Below are positions 1 through 8,599 of a stretch of 64,000 nt of DNA, one piece after another. A model generated the notes under the pieces. It worked only from the letters and a program-made list of their open reading frames with translations, searched no databases and had not been told where the DNA came from. Origin of the DNA: Ornithinibacillus californiensis (GTDB taxonomy: Bacteria; Bacillota; Bacilli; Bacillales; Amphibacillaceae); contig NZ_LDUE01000018.1 of assembly GCF_001038485.1 (NCBI RefSeq), positions 1 to 64,000 of the forward strand, given 5' to 3'. The position numbers were made by a program, and so were the translations under genes. Position 1 is the first letter of the stretch. Each line of letters begins with the position of its first letter.

Positions 1-818
1 GCCTGAACTAGAAGACTGGCAAAGTCGTCCTTTAAATGAATGTTATCCTTTTGTTTTTGTAGACTGTATGTATACAACCATACGCAATCAATACGAAACT
101 AAAAAGTATGCCGTTTATACTATTTTGGGCTATACAATGGAGGGCAAAAAAGACATCCTTGGCTTGTGGCTAAATGAAACAGAAAGCAAGCATAAGTGGA
201 TGCAAATCTTTGATGAAATTAAGGCAAGAGGAGTTGAAGACATCTTCTTTATTTCCATGGATGGTGTATCTGGATTAGAAGAAGGAGCTCGCTCTATTTT
301 CCCTGATGTCACTGTCCAAAGATGTATTGTCCATTTAATTCGTAATTCCATTAAATATGTTCCAAATAAGGATTATAGAGCTTTTACATCTTCTTTAAGG
401 AAGGTTTATGGAGCTCAAAGTCTAAAGGCCTGTCAAAGTACGTTTGAATCCTTTAAGCAACAATGGTCTGCCTATCCTGGAGCTATAGATGTCTGGGAAA
501 GAAACTTTGAACATGTAGAACAATTATTTGACTACGGTAGTGCTGTCCGTAAAATCATGTATACAACTAACGCAGTAGAAAGTATCCACTCTAGTTTTAG
601 AAAAGTAACGAAAAAAGGAGCATTTCCCAACGAAAATGCCCTACTTAAAGTACTGTATTTAAGAGTGAAAGAATTAGAAAATAAGTGGAATGGTGGCGGC
701 TTTATTCAAGGCTGGTCTCTAGCCTTAAACCAACTATTAATGAATGAACGATTGAAGGATAGGGTTCTCAAATATAGCTAGTGTGTATTAGAACTTACAC
801 ACTTTATTTGACAACCCC
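1..818 (+). mobile_element. IS256-family insertion sequence, right part, cut by the window edge
   Basis: This is the 3' part of an insertion sequence: the C-terminal part of the transposase gene followed by the right terminal repeat. The end reads CTTACACACTTTATTTGACA then ACCCC at 794-818, the usual form of IS256-family ends in Bacillaceae. A decayed copy of the same end lies at 32985-33087. The left end and target duplication are outside the window, so whether this copy is intact cannot be judged. Confidence 0.85.
2..781 (+). CDS. IS256-family (MULE-like, DDE) transposase, N-terminus missing
   Basis: The reading frame is open from the first bases of the window, so the gene starts upstream; 259 codons plus stop are visible. 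It begins with the family's W..RPL...YPFVFVDCMY segment, where the D is the first catalytic acidic residue. It then shows the SMDGVSGLEEG segment with the second D, the VQRCIVHLIRN motif that follows it, and MYTTNAVESIHSSFRK, which carries the third catalytic acid (E) near the C-terminus. This is the standard order in IS256-type transposases, which are about 390-400 residues long. No frameshift is seen in the visible part. Transposase acts on the element's terminal repeats; the downstream repeat ends at about 818. Confidence 0.93.
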   Translation, partial: PELEDWQSRPLNECYPFVFVDCMYTTIRNQYETKKYAVYTILGYTMEGKKDILGLWLNETESKHKWMQIFDEIKARGVEDIFFISMDGVSGLEEGARSIFPDVTVQRCIVHLIRNSIKYVPNKDYRAFTSSLRKVYGAQSLKACQSTFESFKQQWSAYPGAIDVWERNFEHVEQLFDYGSAVRKIMYTTNAVESIHSSFRKVTKKGAFPNENALLKVLYLRVKELENKWNGGGFIQGWSLALNQLLMNERLKDRVLKYS

Positions 819-1025
819 TACTCATTCCTCCTTTTCCTCACTAAAATATCCCAAGGCAAACGCCTAAACCAACCAATTAGGCGCATCTACAATCCCACTT
901 ACCCTTAATTCTGCTGTTACTCTACACAACATGAACGCCTTTCGACCACTCATACCATGCACATTTGCAAAATCATTGACCTCTAGTTCTTATTTACAAC
1001 TAAATTCAAACGTAATTTCACCGCA

Positions 1026-2603
1026 CTAAACTTCCCGCTGTCTCAACTCAACCCGGCGAATTTTCCCTGACGATGTCTTCGGCAGTTCATCCATAAACTC
1101 AATCTTCCTCGGATATTTATAAGGAGCCGTCATTTGCTTCACATGATTTTGCAGTTCTTTTACTAATTCCTCTCCTGCATCCACCACGTGTTCCTGTAAA
1201 ACAACACATGCTTTCACAACACTCCCACGAATCTCATCTGGACTCGCGATAACTGCACATTCCTTCACAGCTGGATGTTTGACTAGGGCATCTTCCACTT
1301 CAAATGGCCCAATCGTATAACCAGAGCTAATGATAATATCGTCATTTCTACCCTCAAACCAGAAATATCCTTCTTCATCTAGTTTAGCCTGGTCACCAGT
1401 AATATAGAAAGTACCACGATGAGTTTTCTTCGTCCGTTCTTCATCCTTGAAATATCCTTTAAATAAAGCTGGCGTATTTAGTGGAATAGCAATATCGCCA
1501 ACTTTCCCGACCTCTACAGGATTTCCGTCTTCGTCTATTAATTGCACATCATTTCCTGGAATAGGTTTCCCCATCGCACCAGGCTTTACTTTCACACCTT
1601 TTAAAAATCCTAGCAATAACGTATTTTCCGTTTGGCCGTAACCGTCGCGAACAGTAATATTAAAATACTTTTCGAATTGATCAATGACTTCACGGTTCAG
1701 CGGCTCACCGGCAGATACCGCACTGTGGACTGCAGATAAATTATAGTCTTGTAGATTATCCAATTTCGCCATCAGCCGATATTCCGTTGGTGTACAACAA
1801 AATACATTGATTTTATTTCCTTCTATTAATGATAAATATTTCTTCGGTTCAAACTTACCACTATAAACAAATCCCGTCGCACCTGTTCCTAACACGGATA
1901 AGAATGGACTCCATACCCATTTCTGCCAACCAGGTGCTGCTGTTGCCCAAACGGTGTCGCCATCCTTAATTCCGAGCCAGTGCGCCGGAGCAGAACTCAT
2001 ATGAGCATAGCCCCAAGCATGCGTGTGCATGACAGCCTTTGGATTACTCGTTGTACCTGAAGTATAAGGTAAAAATGCAAGATCATCCCTGGATGTTGCA
2101 ACAATTTCGAGTTGATCGGAAGCAAACTCTTTTAAACCATCTAAGTGATTCCAGCCCTCTACAGAATCGCCAACAGTAAATCTCACAAGTGCGTCATACT
2201 CATCAACCTCAGTGAATTCTTTGGCAAAATCGGAATGGCATACGACCCCACTTACTTCACCATGTGAAATTCGATACTGTAAATCCTTTGTCCGAAACAT
2301 TTCTGAACTAGGGATGATGATAATTCCAGTTTTTAATGCCGCAATATAAACTTCGTATGTTTCAATGAGGCGAGGCATCATAACTAGTAATCTATCACCC
2401 TTTTTAAGACCATGTTCTAAAAATAGATTGCCAATCTTATTCGCATTCTTAATTAAGTTTTCATAGGTAATATCTCTTCTGTCACCTTGTTCATTCTCCC
2501 AAATAACCGCAACACGATTAGGTTCTTTCGCATATTTCTCAAATTCCATCACAATATTATAATCTACAGGTGCAATTAAATCGTTCCTTTTCAAGAATAC
2601 CAC
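1026..2603 (-). CDS. AMP-forming acyl-CoA synthetase (medium-chain/acetyl type)
   Basis: This 525-residue ANL-superfamily enzyme should activate a carboxylic acid with ATP to an acyl-adenylate and transfer it to CoA in the cytoplasm. The phosphate loop YTSGTTSNPK is at residues 180-189, DGYGQTE lies near residue 320, and TGD plus the hinge region WFEGRNDDIIISSGY lie near 400-430. The catalytic lysine is in PKTSSGKIRR near residue 514. Length and motifs are complete. The sequence resembles the short ACSM/MACS-like branch (compare Bacillus YtcI) rather than the ~650-aa acetyl-CoA synthetase AcsA, so a medium-chain or branched acyl substrate is possible; the exact acid is not predictable. The gene is monocistronic, with an extended -10 promoter at about 2637-2645. 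Confidence 0.88.
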   Translation of the reverse strand: MVFLKRNDLIAPVDYNIVMEFEKYAKEPNRVAVIWENEQGDRRDITYENLIKNANKIGNLFLEHGLKKGDRLLVMMPRLIETYEVYIAALKTGIIIIPSSEMFRTKDLQYRISHGEVSGVVCHSDFAKEFTEVDEYDALVRFTVGDSVEGWNHLDGLKEFASDQLEIVATSRDDLAFLPYTSGTTSNPKAVMHTHAWGYAHMSSAPAHWLGIKDGDTVWATAAPGWQKWVWSPFLSVLGTGATGFVYSGKFEPKKYLSLIEGNKINVFCCTPTEYRLMAKLDNLQDYNLSAVHSAVSAGEPLNREVIDQFEKYFNITVRDGYGQTENTLLLGFLKGVKVKPGAMGKPIPGNDVQLIDEDGNPVEVGKVGDIAIPLNTPALFKGYFKDEERTKKTHRGTFYITGDQAKLDEEGYFWFEGRNDDIIISSGYTIGPFEVEDALVKHPAVKECAVIASPDEIRGSVVKACVVLQEHVVDAGEELVKELQNHVKQMTAPYKYPRKIEFMDELPKTSSGKIRRVELRQREV

Positions 2604-2636
2604 CTCGCATTTAATACTAGATACTAGCTTCTAATC

Positions 2637-2645
2637 ATTATACCA
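2637..2645 (-). promoter_or_regulatory. Extended -10 promoter element of the acyl-CoA synthetase gene
   Basis: On the minus strand the bases read TGGTATAAT, a perfect -10 hexamer with the TGn extension, about 35 bp upstream of the start codon. No good -35 box is seen, which is common for extended -10 promoters. Confidence 0.45.
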
Positions 2646-2783
2646 GATATAATTGTTTTTAGTAAGGGAGACATGACCTTTAACCAATTAATTCATCCAA
2701 TGTAAAAAATCACTAAGCGTGAAAGATCGATCCCTCTTCCGTTACCTCAACGGTTATAGTAAAATAGTACTAAATATATTTAA

Positions 2784-2875
2784 TTTCGATAATGGCAAAC
2801 CTATTGAAAGATAGGGACGCAAAACCGAGGACCTAAGGCCAAGTTGGCTATGGTAGTCTAGTCACCGAAGAAAAT
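2784..2875 (+). promoter_or_regulatory. Cyclic-di-GMP-I (GEMM-I) riboswitch aptamer
   Basis: The leader carries the conserved GEMM-I blocks in order: GGCAAACC, a GAAA tetraloop closing CCTATT/GATAGG, GGGACGCAAA, a CCTAA segment, then ATGGTAG and CACCGA. P1 can form between 2784-2788 (TTTCG) and 2866-2870 (CGAAG). The 3' side of P1 extends into CCGAAGAAAAT (2865-2875). This can instead pair over 11 positions, one of them G-U, with ATTTTCTTTGG (2891-2901), which would break the terminator at 2882-2913. Ligand binding should therefore favour termination, that is, c-di-GMP should switch the gene OFF. The downstream gene makes or breaks c-di-GMP, so this would be feedback control. Confidence 0.92.
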
Positions 2876-2881
2876 TTGTTT

Positions 2882-2913
2882 AGATGAGCCATTTTCTTTG
2901 GCTTATCTTTTTT
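2882..2913 (+). terminator. Riboswitch-controlled intrinsic terminator
   Basis: A 10-bp stem (2882-2891 with 2899-2908, one G-U pair) and a 7-base loop are followed by a run of six T. It is the expression platform of the c-di-GMP riboswitch and is mutually exclusive with the 2865-2875/2891-2901 antiterminator pairing. Confidence 0.85.
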
Positions 2914-2972
2914 GTTTATTTGTAGAAAATGAACCTATACAAATAACTAGTAACTTTTAAGGAGAAATAGAA

Positions 2973-5531
2973 ATGGATAAATATAACAATATGAGCACAC
3001 AATTCACTGATGAAGCTGTTGACTCAGATATGTTTTACCACTCATTGTTTTCGCACAATCCAGACATGGTATGTTTTGCAGATAAAAAAGGGTCAATAAC
3101 CGCTGTAAACGATAGCTTTTCTACAACACTAGGCTTTTCAAAAGAAAAAGTGACAACTTTCACTTTAGATTATATATTCCCCAAAAGTGAAACACCCAGG
3201 ATTAAAGATCTAATTAACCTTTCTTTATCTGGAAGAGTTCAAAAAGTTACGACGTCCATATTAGATAAAAATAGAACCGCTAAACAAGTTGAACTCTCAA
3301 TTATCCCAGCCCGTTCTAAGAAAGCAACAACAGGGGCATTCGTAGTTATTAAAGATATTACCCAGTACCAACTGACAAAAACCGAGCTAGCTGAATCTGA
3401 GGCAAAATTTCGAAATTTAGTAGAGGAGATTAATACTGGGGTCTTCATTATACAAATGGACAAGTTATTATATGGAAATCCAGTACTATACAAAATATTT
3501 AATCTGGATCCATCCATTACAAGATTTAATATAAAAGAGTACATCCACCCCGATGACAGGGTAGAAATTTCTGCACTTATTCAAAATCTTCCAATTGGAG
3601 AAGAAGTCGTTCATCATTCACTAAGAATGATGAACGAAAACGGGGCAGTAATTCATGTAGAGATTAAAGCAAAAAAATTGTTGTATCATAACCATATAAC
3701 TACTATTGGGACAATTACTGATATTACCGACCGAATAAAGACTGCAGAAAAGAATAGATTTTTAGCCTACCATGATCCATTAACAAAACTTCCAAATCGT
3801 AGTTTTCTTAATGAAAAATTAGAACAGGAAATTCTAATTAGTAAAGCACTGCAAAAAAAGTTTGCCCTCATGGTTTTCAATTTAAATCGTTTCAAGTATG
3901 TAAACGATACACTAGGACATACCATCGCAGACAATTTACTACAGGAATATGCTAAACAATTAAATAATTATTTTGGGGACCATGCTTTTATAGCTAGGGT
4001 AGGGCCAGATGAATTTGCTGTGCTATTATCAAACAATGTAGTAACAGAAGAAGTTATTGCCTTTGCTAAAGAGCATATAAAATTATTAGATGAGCCATCT
4101 TATATTGATAGTTACGAACTATTTATTTCCACTAGTATTGGTATAAGTTTTTACCCAACTGATGGGGAGGACATTGAGACACTTTATAAACATGTGAATT
4201 CTGCCCTATATAAGGCTAAAGCCAAAGGACATAGTGCATACCAAATCTTCACTTCATCGATGGATGTTGAAACATATAAAACATTTACCTTAGAAAGTGA
4301 ACTACGAAAAGCTTTGAAATTGAACCAGTTTGAATTGTTTTATCAACCTAAAATAAATCCAAAGGATAACCAGATTATTGGCGCAGAGGCTCTCATAAGA
4401 TGGAATCATCCCGAGTGGGGTATGGTATACCCTAATGAATTTATTCCCTTAGCTGAAGAAATAGGGTTAATTATTGAAATAGGAAAATGGGTAATAGAAA
4501 CCGCATGTAATCAAAACAAAGCATGGCTAGATCAAGGATTACCAGCAATTCCAATCTCTATTAATTTCTCTGCCCATCGGTTTCTTGAAAAAGACATGCT
4601 TGTTAATATTAAAGAGATCTTAAATAAGACTCAACTTGCACCTGAGTATTTTGAAGTTGAGATATTAGAAACTTTTCTTCTTGAAAATGAAAATAAATTT
4701 CTAACTACCTTGGACGAATTAAAGAAACTAGGTATACGGATTGCTCTAGATGATTTCGGAATCGGTTACTCATCACTTTCTTATTTAAATAAGTTTAAAG
4801 GTAGGGTTGACACGCTGAAAATTGATAGGTCATTTATCAATGACTTAAGCAACACTAATCCCGATTCTTCCAATTTTATTACAAAAACCATTATCGAATT
4901 AGCCCACCACCTTAATATGGATGTTGTAGCTGAAGGCGTCGACAACATAGAAAAGCTAGAAATATTAAAGCAATTTGGATGTAATGTCGTCCAGGGATAT
5001 CTTTACTCCGAGCCATTACCGGCAGATCAATTTGTTATTCTACTGCAAAAAGGAAAAATAAAAACAAAAGTGTCTGATAAAGAAAAAGAAATCCAAAATA
5101 GACGAAATTTTTTCCGTGTTAACCTTGATTTCCCTTTAAGTGCAACAATGACACTTACACGAATCCATGGTAGAAATGTTGAGCTTGGAAAAACAGAAGT
5201 ATTGATTGAAGACATCGGCATAGGTGGTTTACGTTTTCTGTCCAATATAAGGTTAGCGGTACATAAAGACTTCATATTGGAATTTCAAACAGAGATTTTA
5301 AGCAATCTAATTACCTTTCAAGGTAACGTGGTATGGATGAATGAGATAAAAGATGGAGTTTATGAGTATGGTGTTGAGTTTTTACTAGATGAAAGTGAAA
5401 TTGGTATTATCACTCCATTACTAAATAAACTAGCGATTATGTTAAGAAAAAACCCTATACCTTCAGGGTGCAGTTTTATTAAGGAAGATAAGTATCATTT
5501 CTTTAAATCTAAGAAAAAGGTTGTTAAATAG
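2973..5531 (+). CDS. PAS-PAS-GGDEF-EAL-PilZ c-di-GMP signalling protein
   Basis: This 852-residue protein has two PAS sensor domains (about 20-135 and 140-255), a GGDEF domain (265-425), an EAL phosphodiesterase domain (440-690) and a C-terminal PilZ domain (708-825). There are no membrane segments. The GGDEF signature is altered to GPDEF (near residue 344), so cyclase activity is doubtful. The EAL core is complete: EALIRW, N in INFSAHRF, E in EVEILET, DDFGIGYSS, KIDRSF, and QGY, although AEGVE reads AEGVD. The PilZ part has the RRNFFR motif and DIGIGG in place of D/NxSxxG. The most likely role is a c-di-GMP phosphodiesterase with an allosteric GTP- or c-di-GMP-binding arm. The start follows TAAGGAG at 2957-2963 and lies 60 bp after a c-di-GMP-I riboswitch terminator. 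Confidence 0.93.
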   Translation: MDKYNNMSTQFTDEAVDSDMFYHSLFSHNPDMVCFADKKGSITAVNDSFSTTLGFSKEKVTTFTLDYIFPKSETPRIKDLINLSLSGRVQKVTTSILDKNRTAKQVELSIIPARSKKATTGAFVVIKDITQYQLTKTELAESEAKFRNLVEEINTGVFIIQMDKLLYGNPVLYKIFNLDPSITRFNIKEYIHPDDRVEISALIQNLPIGEEVVHHSLRMMNENGAVIHVEIKAKKLLYHNHITTIGTITDITDRIKTAEKNRFLAYHDPLTKLPNRSFLNEKLEQEILISKALQKKFALMVFNLNRFKYVNDTLGHTIADNLLQEYAKQLNNYFGDHAFIARVGPDEFAVLLSNNVVTEEVIAFAKEHIKLLDEPSYIDSYELFISTSIGISFYPTDGEDIETLYKHVNSALYKAKAKGHSAYQIFTSSMDVETYKTFTLESELRKALKLNQFELFYQPKINPKDNQIIGAEALIRWNHPEWGMVYPNEFIPLAEEIGLIIEIGKWVIETACNQNKAWLDQGLPAIPISINFSAHRFLEKDMLVNIKEILNKTQLAPEYFEVEILETFLLENENKFLTTLDELKKLGIRIALDDFGIGYSSLSYLNKFKGRVDTLKIDRSFINDLSNTNPDSSNFITKTIIELAHHLNMDVVAEGVDNIEKLEILKQFGCNVVQGYLYSEPLPADQFVILLQKGKIKTKVSDKEKEIQNRRNFFRVNLDFPLSATMTLTRIHGRNVELGKTEVLIEDIGIGGLRFLSNIRLAVHKDFILEFQTEILSNLITFQGNVVWMNEIKDGVYEYGVEFLLDESEIGIITPLLNKLAIMLRKNPIPSGCSFIKEDKYHFFKSKKKVVK

Positions 5532-6033
5532 CGCTGTAATTTAGCTATAGTTTCTTATAGGAGACCATAGTGATTTTTGTGAGAAAGAAGGTATATTTAG
5601 GCGATTTCATTTGCTTAATATACCTTCATACTATACAGTTCCCCCAGACCTAACCAATAACCTTTATCTTCTCATACAATACCTAGTTACAAGTATATTT
5701 AGTTAATTATAGTTTGGCTTTATATAGCCATATCACCCATATGATGTTCAACTGCCAAGTAAAAATTGTTGGAGATGATTCAGAGTTTAACACCATACTA
5801 ATGAAATTTTTTGATAAGATTTTCCGCATGTTAAGTTAATATAGTCTTTATCTTATCAGATTATTGACTACGATTGAGTTAATTATGTATCTCCCGTATG
5901 AACCACTTGGTAACCACGCCTTCCAGCCTTTCTTCTATTTCTAAAATGAACACCAATAACAACTCCATAACTTCATAAATAACTCCATTAACTGTACAAT
6001 AGCCTTATAGATTACTAGAAAGAAGGACATCTA
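5532..6033. other. Intergenic region with one long hairpin
   Basis: No gene is seen. An 11-bp perfect inverted repeat (5587-5597 with 5617-5627) extends inwards with G-U pairs to a small loop. It has no T tract, so it is a weak candidate for the end of the preceding transcript. The rest is AT-rich and without recognisable signals apart from the ribosome site AGAAGGA before 6034. Confidence 0.5.
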
Positions 6034-7269
6034 ATGGAAAAAGCTATACCTAATAAAACCCAAGTCATCACTCGTGAAAATCAAACCGTCTATCGCGTGC
6101 TTTTTATTATCGCATTATGTCATTTATTAAACGATTCCCTTCAAGCGGTGATTCCAGCGATGTTTCCAATATTAGAACGATCGATGGGATTAACTTTTAC
6201 ACAACTTGGTCTTATTGCTTTCACATTAAATATGGTAGCATCCGTGATGCAGCCTCTTATTGGAACGTACACAGATAAGAAGCCTATTCCTTTCGCCTTA
6301 CCAATCGGCTTAACAAGTAGCATGTTTGGTATTCTTGGGTTGGCACTTGCTCCGAACTTTTGGTTCGTACTAGTTAGTGTGTTATTTATCGGACTTGGCT
6401 CTGCAGTGTTTCACCCGGAAGGTTCTCGGGTCGTTTACCTTGCTGCAGGCCATAGACGTGGACTTGCGCAATCAATTTTTCAGGTTGGGGGAAATTCTGG
6501 ACAAGCTTTAGCTCCAGTTATAACTGCGCTAATCCTTGTACCACTTGGGCAAAAAGGTGCCATATGGTTTACGTTAATTGCTGGACTTGCGGTTATATTC
6601 CTTACCTATATTGCCCGCTGGTATAAAGGCCAGATGGAACAACTGGCTAGGCAAAAGAAAAAAACGGTTGCCACCAAGCTAAATCCTGCAATTGCCAAAA
6701 ACATTAAAATTGCGATTCTTATTCTTGTATTCCTTGTATTTGCTAGATCATGGTATGGAGCAGCTATCTCGAACTTTTATGCCTTTTACGCGATTGAAAC
6801 ATACAAAATTACGATTGCCAATTCGCAAGTCTATATATTCATCTTTCTAGCTATGGGAGCAGTTGGCACGTTTGTTGGCGGGCCTTTAGCGGATCGTTTC
6901 GGGCGAAGAAATGTGATTCTTTTCTCACTTATTTCAGTTAGTCCATTCAGCATCCTGTTACCTTTTGTTGGATCAACCTTTGCACTGATACTACTAGCGG
7001 TTATCGGATTAATTCTCATGACTAGTTTTTCCGTTACAGTAGTGTACGCACAAGAACTTATCCCGGGAAAAATTGGAACCATGTCTGGTCTTATTGTTGG
7101 ATTAGCATTTGGTATGGGGGCAATTGGAGCTGTAGCATTAGGGGCTTTTATTGATTTGTTTGGGTTGACGACTACGATGGTTATGGCTTCGTTGTTGCCG
7201 TTGTTGGGCTTTCTTACCTTTTTGTTACCTACGGATAAAAAAGTGCGAGGATGGTATACGGAAGTATAA
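6034..7269 (+). CDS. MFS exporter of the fosmidomycin-resistance (Fsr) type
   Basis: This 411-residue integral membrane protein has about 12 hydrophobic segments and a charged central loop (about residues 195-220: YKGQMEQLARQKKK). It begins with the CHLLNDSLQAVIPAMFPIL segment typical of Fsr-like major facilitator proteins, followed by TYTDKKP in place of the canonical loop 2-3 motif, GSAVFHPEGSR, and the repeated loop GGPLADRFGRR in the second half. Family members export fosmidomycin or other small compounds by proton antiport; the natural substrate is often unknown. It stands alone, with no regulator next to it. The start follows AGAAGGA with suitable spacing. Confidence 0.88.
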   Translation: MEKAIPNKTQVITRENQTVYRVLFIIALCHLLNDSLQAVIPAMFPILERSMGLTFTQLGLIAFTLNMVASVMQPLIGTYTDKKPIPFALPIGLTSSMFGILGLALAPNFWFVLVSVLFIGLGSAVFHPEGSRVVYLAAGHRRGLAQSIFQVGGNSGQALAPVITALILVPLGQKGAIWFTLIAGLAVIFLTYIARWYKGQMEQLARQKKKTVATKLNPAIAKNIKIAILILVFLVFARSWYGAAISNFYAFYAIETYKITIANSQVYIFIFLAMGAVGTFVGGPLADRFGRRNVILFSLISVSPFSILLPFVGSTFALILLAVIGLILMTSFSVTVVYAQELIPGKIGTMSGLIVGLAFGMGAIGAVALGAFIDLFGLTTTMVMASLLPLLGFLTFLLPTDKKVRGWYTEV

Positions 7270-7384
7270 AGATGGGTTTCTAGCTAGATATTTTATTGAA
7301 AAAAGACTTTGCACTGCATATATCTACACAATCCGATAACAATAATCCTATGGAATAATCATTACAAACATAGGAGGTATAACC

Positions 7385-7492
7385 ATGGTTAAAGACTCAC
7401 ACGCACCAAAAGAAAAACAAAACAAAGCCAAAAGGCCAAATGAACAAAGACGTAATAAAGGAAAGTCTAATGCTAGAAATACAGATAATTAA
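7385..7492 (+). CDS. Small basic protein, 35 aa, unknown
   Basis: An ATG at 7385 follows a near-perfect ribosome site (AGGAGG, 7371-7376) and opens a 35-residue frame that ends at TAA. The product is very polar and basic, rich in K, R, N and Q, with no hydrophobic stretch. This composition is like that of small spore or nucleic-acid-associated peptides, but no known Ssp family is recognised. A strong terminator follows at 7590. The good ribosome site and terminator argue that it is expressed. Confidence 0.55.
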   Translation: MVKDSHAPKEKQNKAKRPNEQRRNKGKSNARNTDN

Positions 7493-7589
7493 TTGCATAT
7501 AAGTAAATTTCAAGGACTGCTCAAGAAATAATAATCACACCATAAAACTATAAGTGATTCTTGTTGCTGAGGCAGTGATTACTAAAACA

Positions 7590-7624
7590 AAACGAGTTGC
7601 TTACTATAAGCAGCTCGTTTTATT
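7590..7624 (+). terminator. Intrinsic terminator after the small basic protein gene
   Basis: A 13-bp stem with one G-U pair (AAACGAGTTGCTT at 7590-7602 with 7608-7620), a 5-base loop, and a T-rich tail. Confidence 0.85.
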
Positions 7625-7749
7625 TATTGTCGTTTAACTATTATAAAGTAGAAATCTCAACTGTCTCCTTTTCAATTTTGCAAATGGCAATTATAGCTTC
7701 AGAGGTATAAACTAAGATTCATGGCTAATCAACTAATTCAAATTGCCCC

Positions 7750-7778
7750 TTGACAATCAATTCTAAATACCTTAATAT
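7750..7778 (+). promoter_or_regulatory. Sigma-A promoter for the T-box/NhaC operon
   Basis: TTGACA at 7750-7755, a 17-bp spacer, and TAATAT at 7773-7778. It lies about 30 bp before the first T-box stem. No comparable promoter precedes the second or third T-box, so all three leaders are expected on one transcript. Confidence 0.8.
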
Positions 7779-7807
7779 TATTCATAATTTAATGACACAA
7801 ATGCGTT

Positions 7808-8012
7808 GAACTATTCTAGTAGCTTTTACATACTTGAAAATTAGAGACCTGGTGGGTGCTGCAAACTAGGCAAGGTGTATAGCGAAGTACAAATAGGGAG
7901 CTGACTTTTTCCGGTTTAGGCCGTTATCTAATTAAGCGAGCAGAATTTATTCTGCTAACTAGGGTGGTACCGCGGAGCTTTCCGTCCCTTCTTTGGGATG
8001 GAGGCTTTTTTT
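7808..8012 (+). promoter_or_regulatory. T-box leader 1, tyrosine specifier (TAC)
   Basis: Stem I begins GAACTATTCTAGTAG, with the AGTA side of the specifier-loop S-turn. The apical AGAGACCTGGTGGGTG region follows. The 3' side reads GCGAAGTACAAATAG, placing the specifier TAC at 7888-7890 directly after the GAA/G of the loop and before the conserved A. The T-box sequence AGGGTGGTACCGCGG is at 7961-7975; its TGGT can pair with an ACCA tRNA end, as expected for tRNA-Tyr. A terminator (TCCGTCCC/GGGATGGA) with a T run ends it. Uncharged tRNA-Tyr should allow read-through. Confidence 0.93.
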
Positions 8013-8066
8013 GTTTCCATTTAAATCTGGTAATAACAATTACAACTTCATATTTACAAAAGCTAA

Positions 8067-8271
8067 GAACTATTCTAGTAGTGTTACATACTTGTAATCA
8101 GAGACCTGGTGGTGGGTGCGAATCAGGCGAGGTGTAAGGCGAAGTACAAATAGGGAGCTGATTTTTTCCGGCTTTGGCCGTTATCGATTTGAGTGAGCAG
8201 AGTTTTCTTCTGCTAATTAGGGTGGTACCACGGAGCTTTCGTCCCTTCTTTAGGGGATGAGGGCTTTTTTT
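8067..8271 (+). promoter_or_regulatory. T-box leader 2, tyrosine specifier (TAC)
   Basis: This is a second complete T-box of the same length (205 nt). The specifier TAC is at 8145-8147 within GCGAAGTACAAATAG, the T-box sequence AGGGTGGTACCACGG at 8219-8233, and the terminator and T run end at 8271. It is closer in sequence to leader 3 than to leader 1, including the bases upstream of it (AACAATTACAACT), so copies 2 and 3 look like the more recent duplication. Confidence 0.93.
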
Positions 8272-8327
8272 ATCTTCATTTTTATATTAGACAGTAACAA
8301 TTACAACTACATATCAACAAAAGCAAT

Positions 8328-8532
8328 GAACTATTCTAGTAGTGTTACATACTTGTAATCAGAGACCTGATGGTAGGTGCGAATCAGGCGAGGTGTAAGG
8401 CGAAGTACAGATAGGGAGCTGATTTTTCCGGCTTAGGCCGTTATCGATTTGAGTGAGCAGGGTTTTCTTCTGCTAATTAGGGTGGTACCACGGAGCTTTC
8501 GTCCCTTCTTTCGGGGATGAAGGCTTTTTTTT
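8328..8532 (+). promoter_or_regulatory. T-box leader 3, tyrosine specifier (TAC)
   Basis: This is the third complete T-box in series. The specifier TAC is at 8406-8408 in GCGAAGTACAGATAG, the T-box sequence at 8479-8493, and the terminator ends in a long T run at 8525-8532. All three copies keep the specifier and the TGGT bulge, so the redundancy seems to be maintained rather than decaying. Confidence 0.93.
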
Positions 8533-8552
8533 ATATACAAAAACACTAGAAA

Positions 8553-8583
8553 GTGGGACAAGGGACCTGTCCCTGCATCCCAC
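8553..8583. repeat. GGGACA-type palindromic repeat just upstream of the nhaC-like gene
   Basis: GTGGGA (8553-8558) pairs with TCCCAC (8578-8583), and AGGGAC with GTCCCT inside. It belongs to a dispersed family with members at 10879, 35540 and 37640. It sits directly before the ribosome site AAGGAGG (8585-8591) and could affect initiation. Confidence 0.6.
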
Positions 8584-8599
8584 GCAAGGAGGAATTTTT

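Noticed and set aside
5587-5627. 11-bp inverted repeat as intrinsic terminator
   Set aside because: There is no T tract on either side, so a terminator call is not supported; kept only as a hairpin in the intergenic entry.
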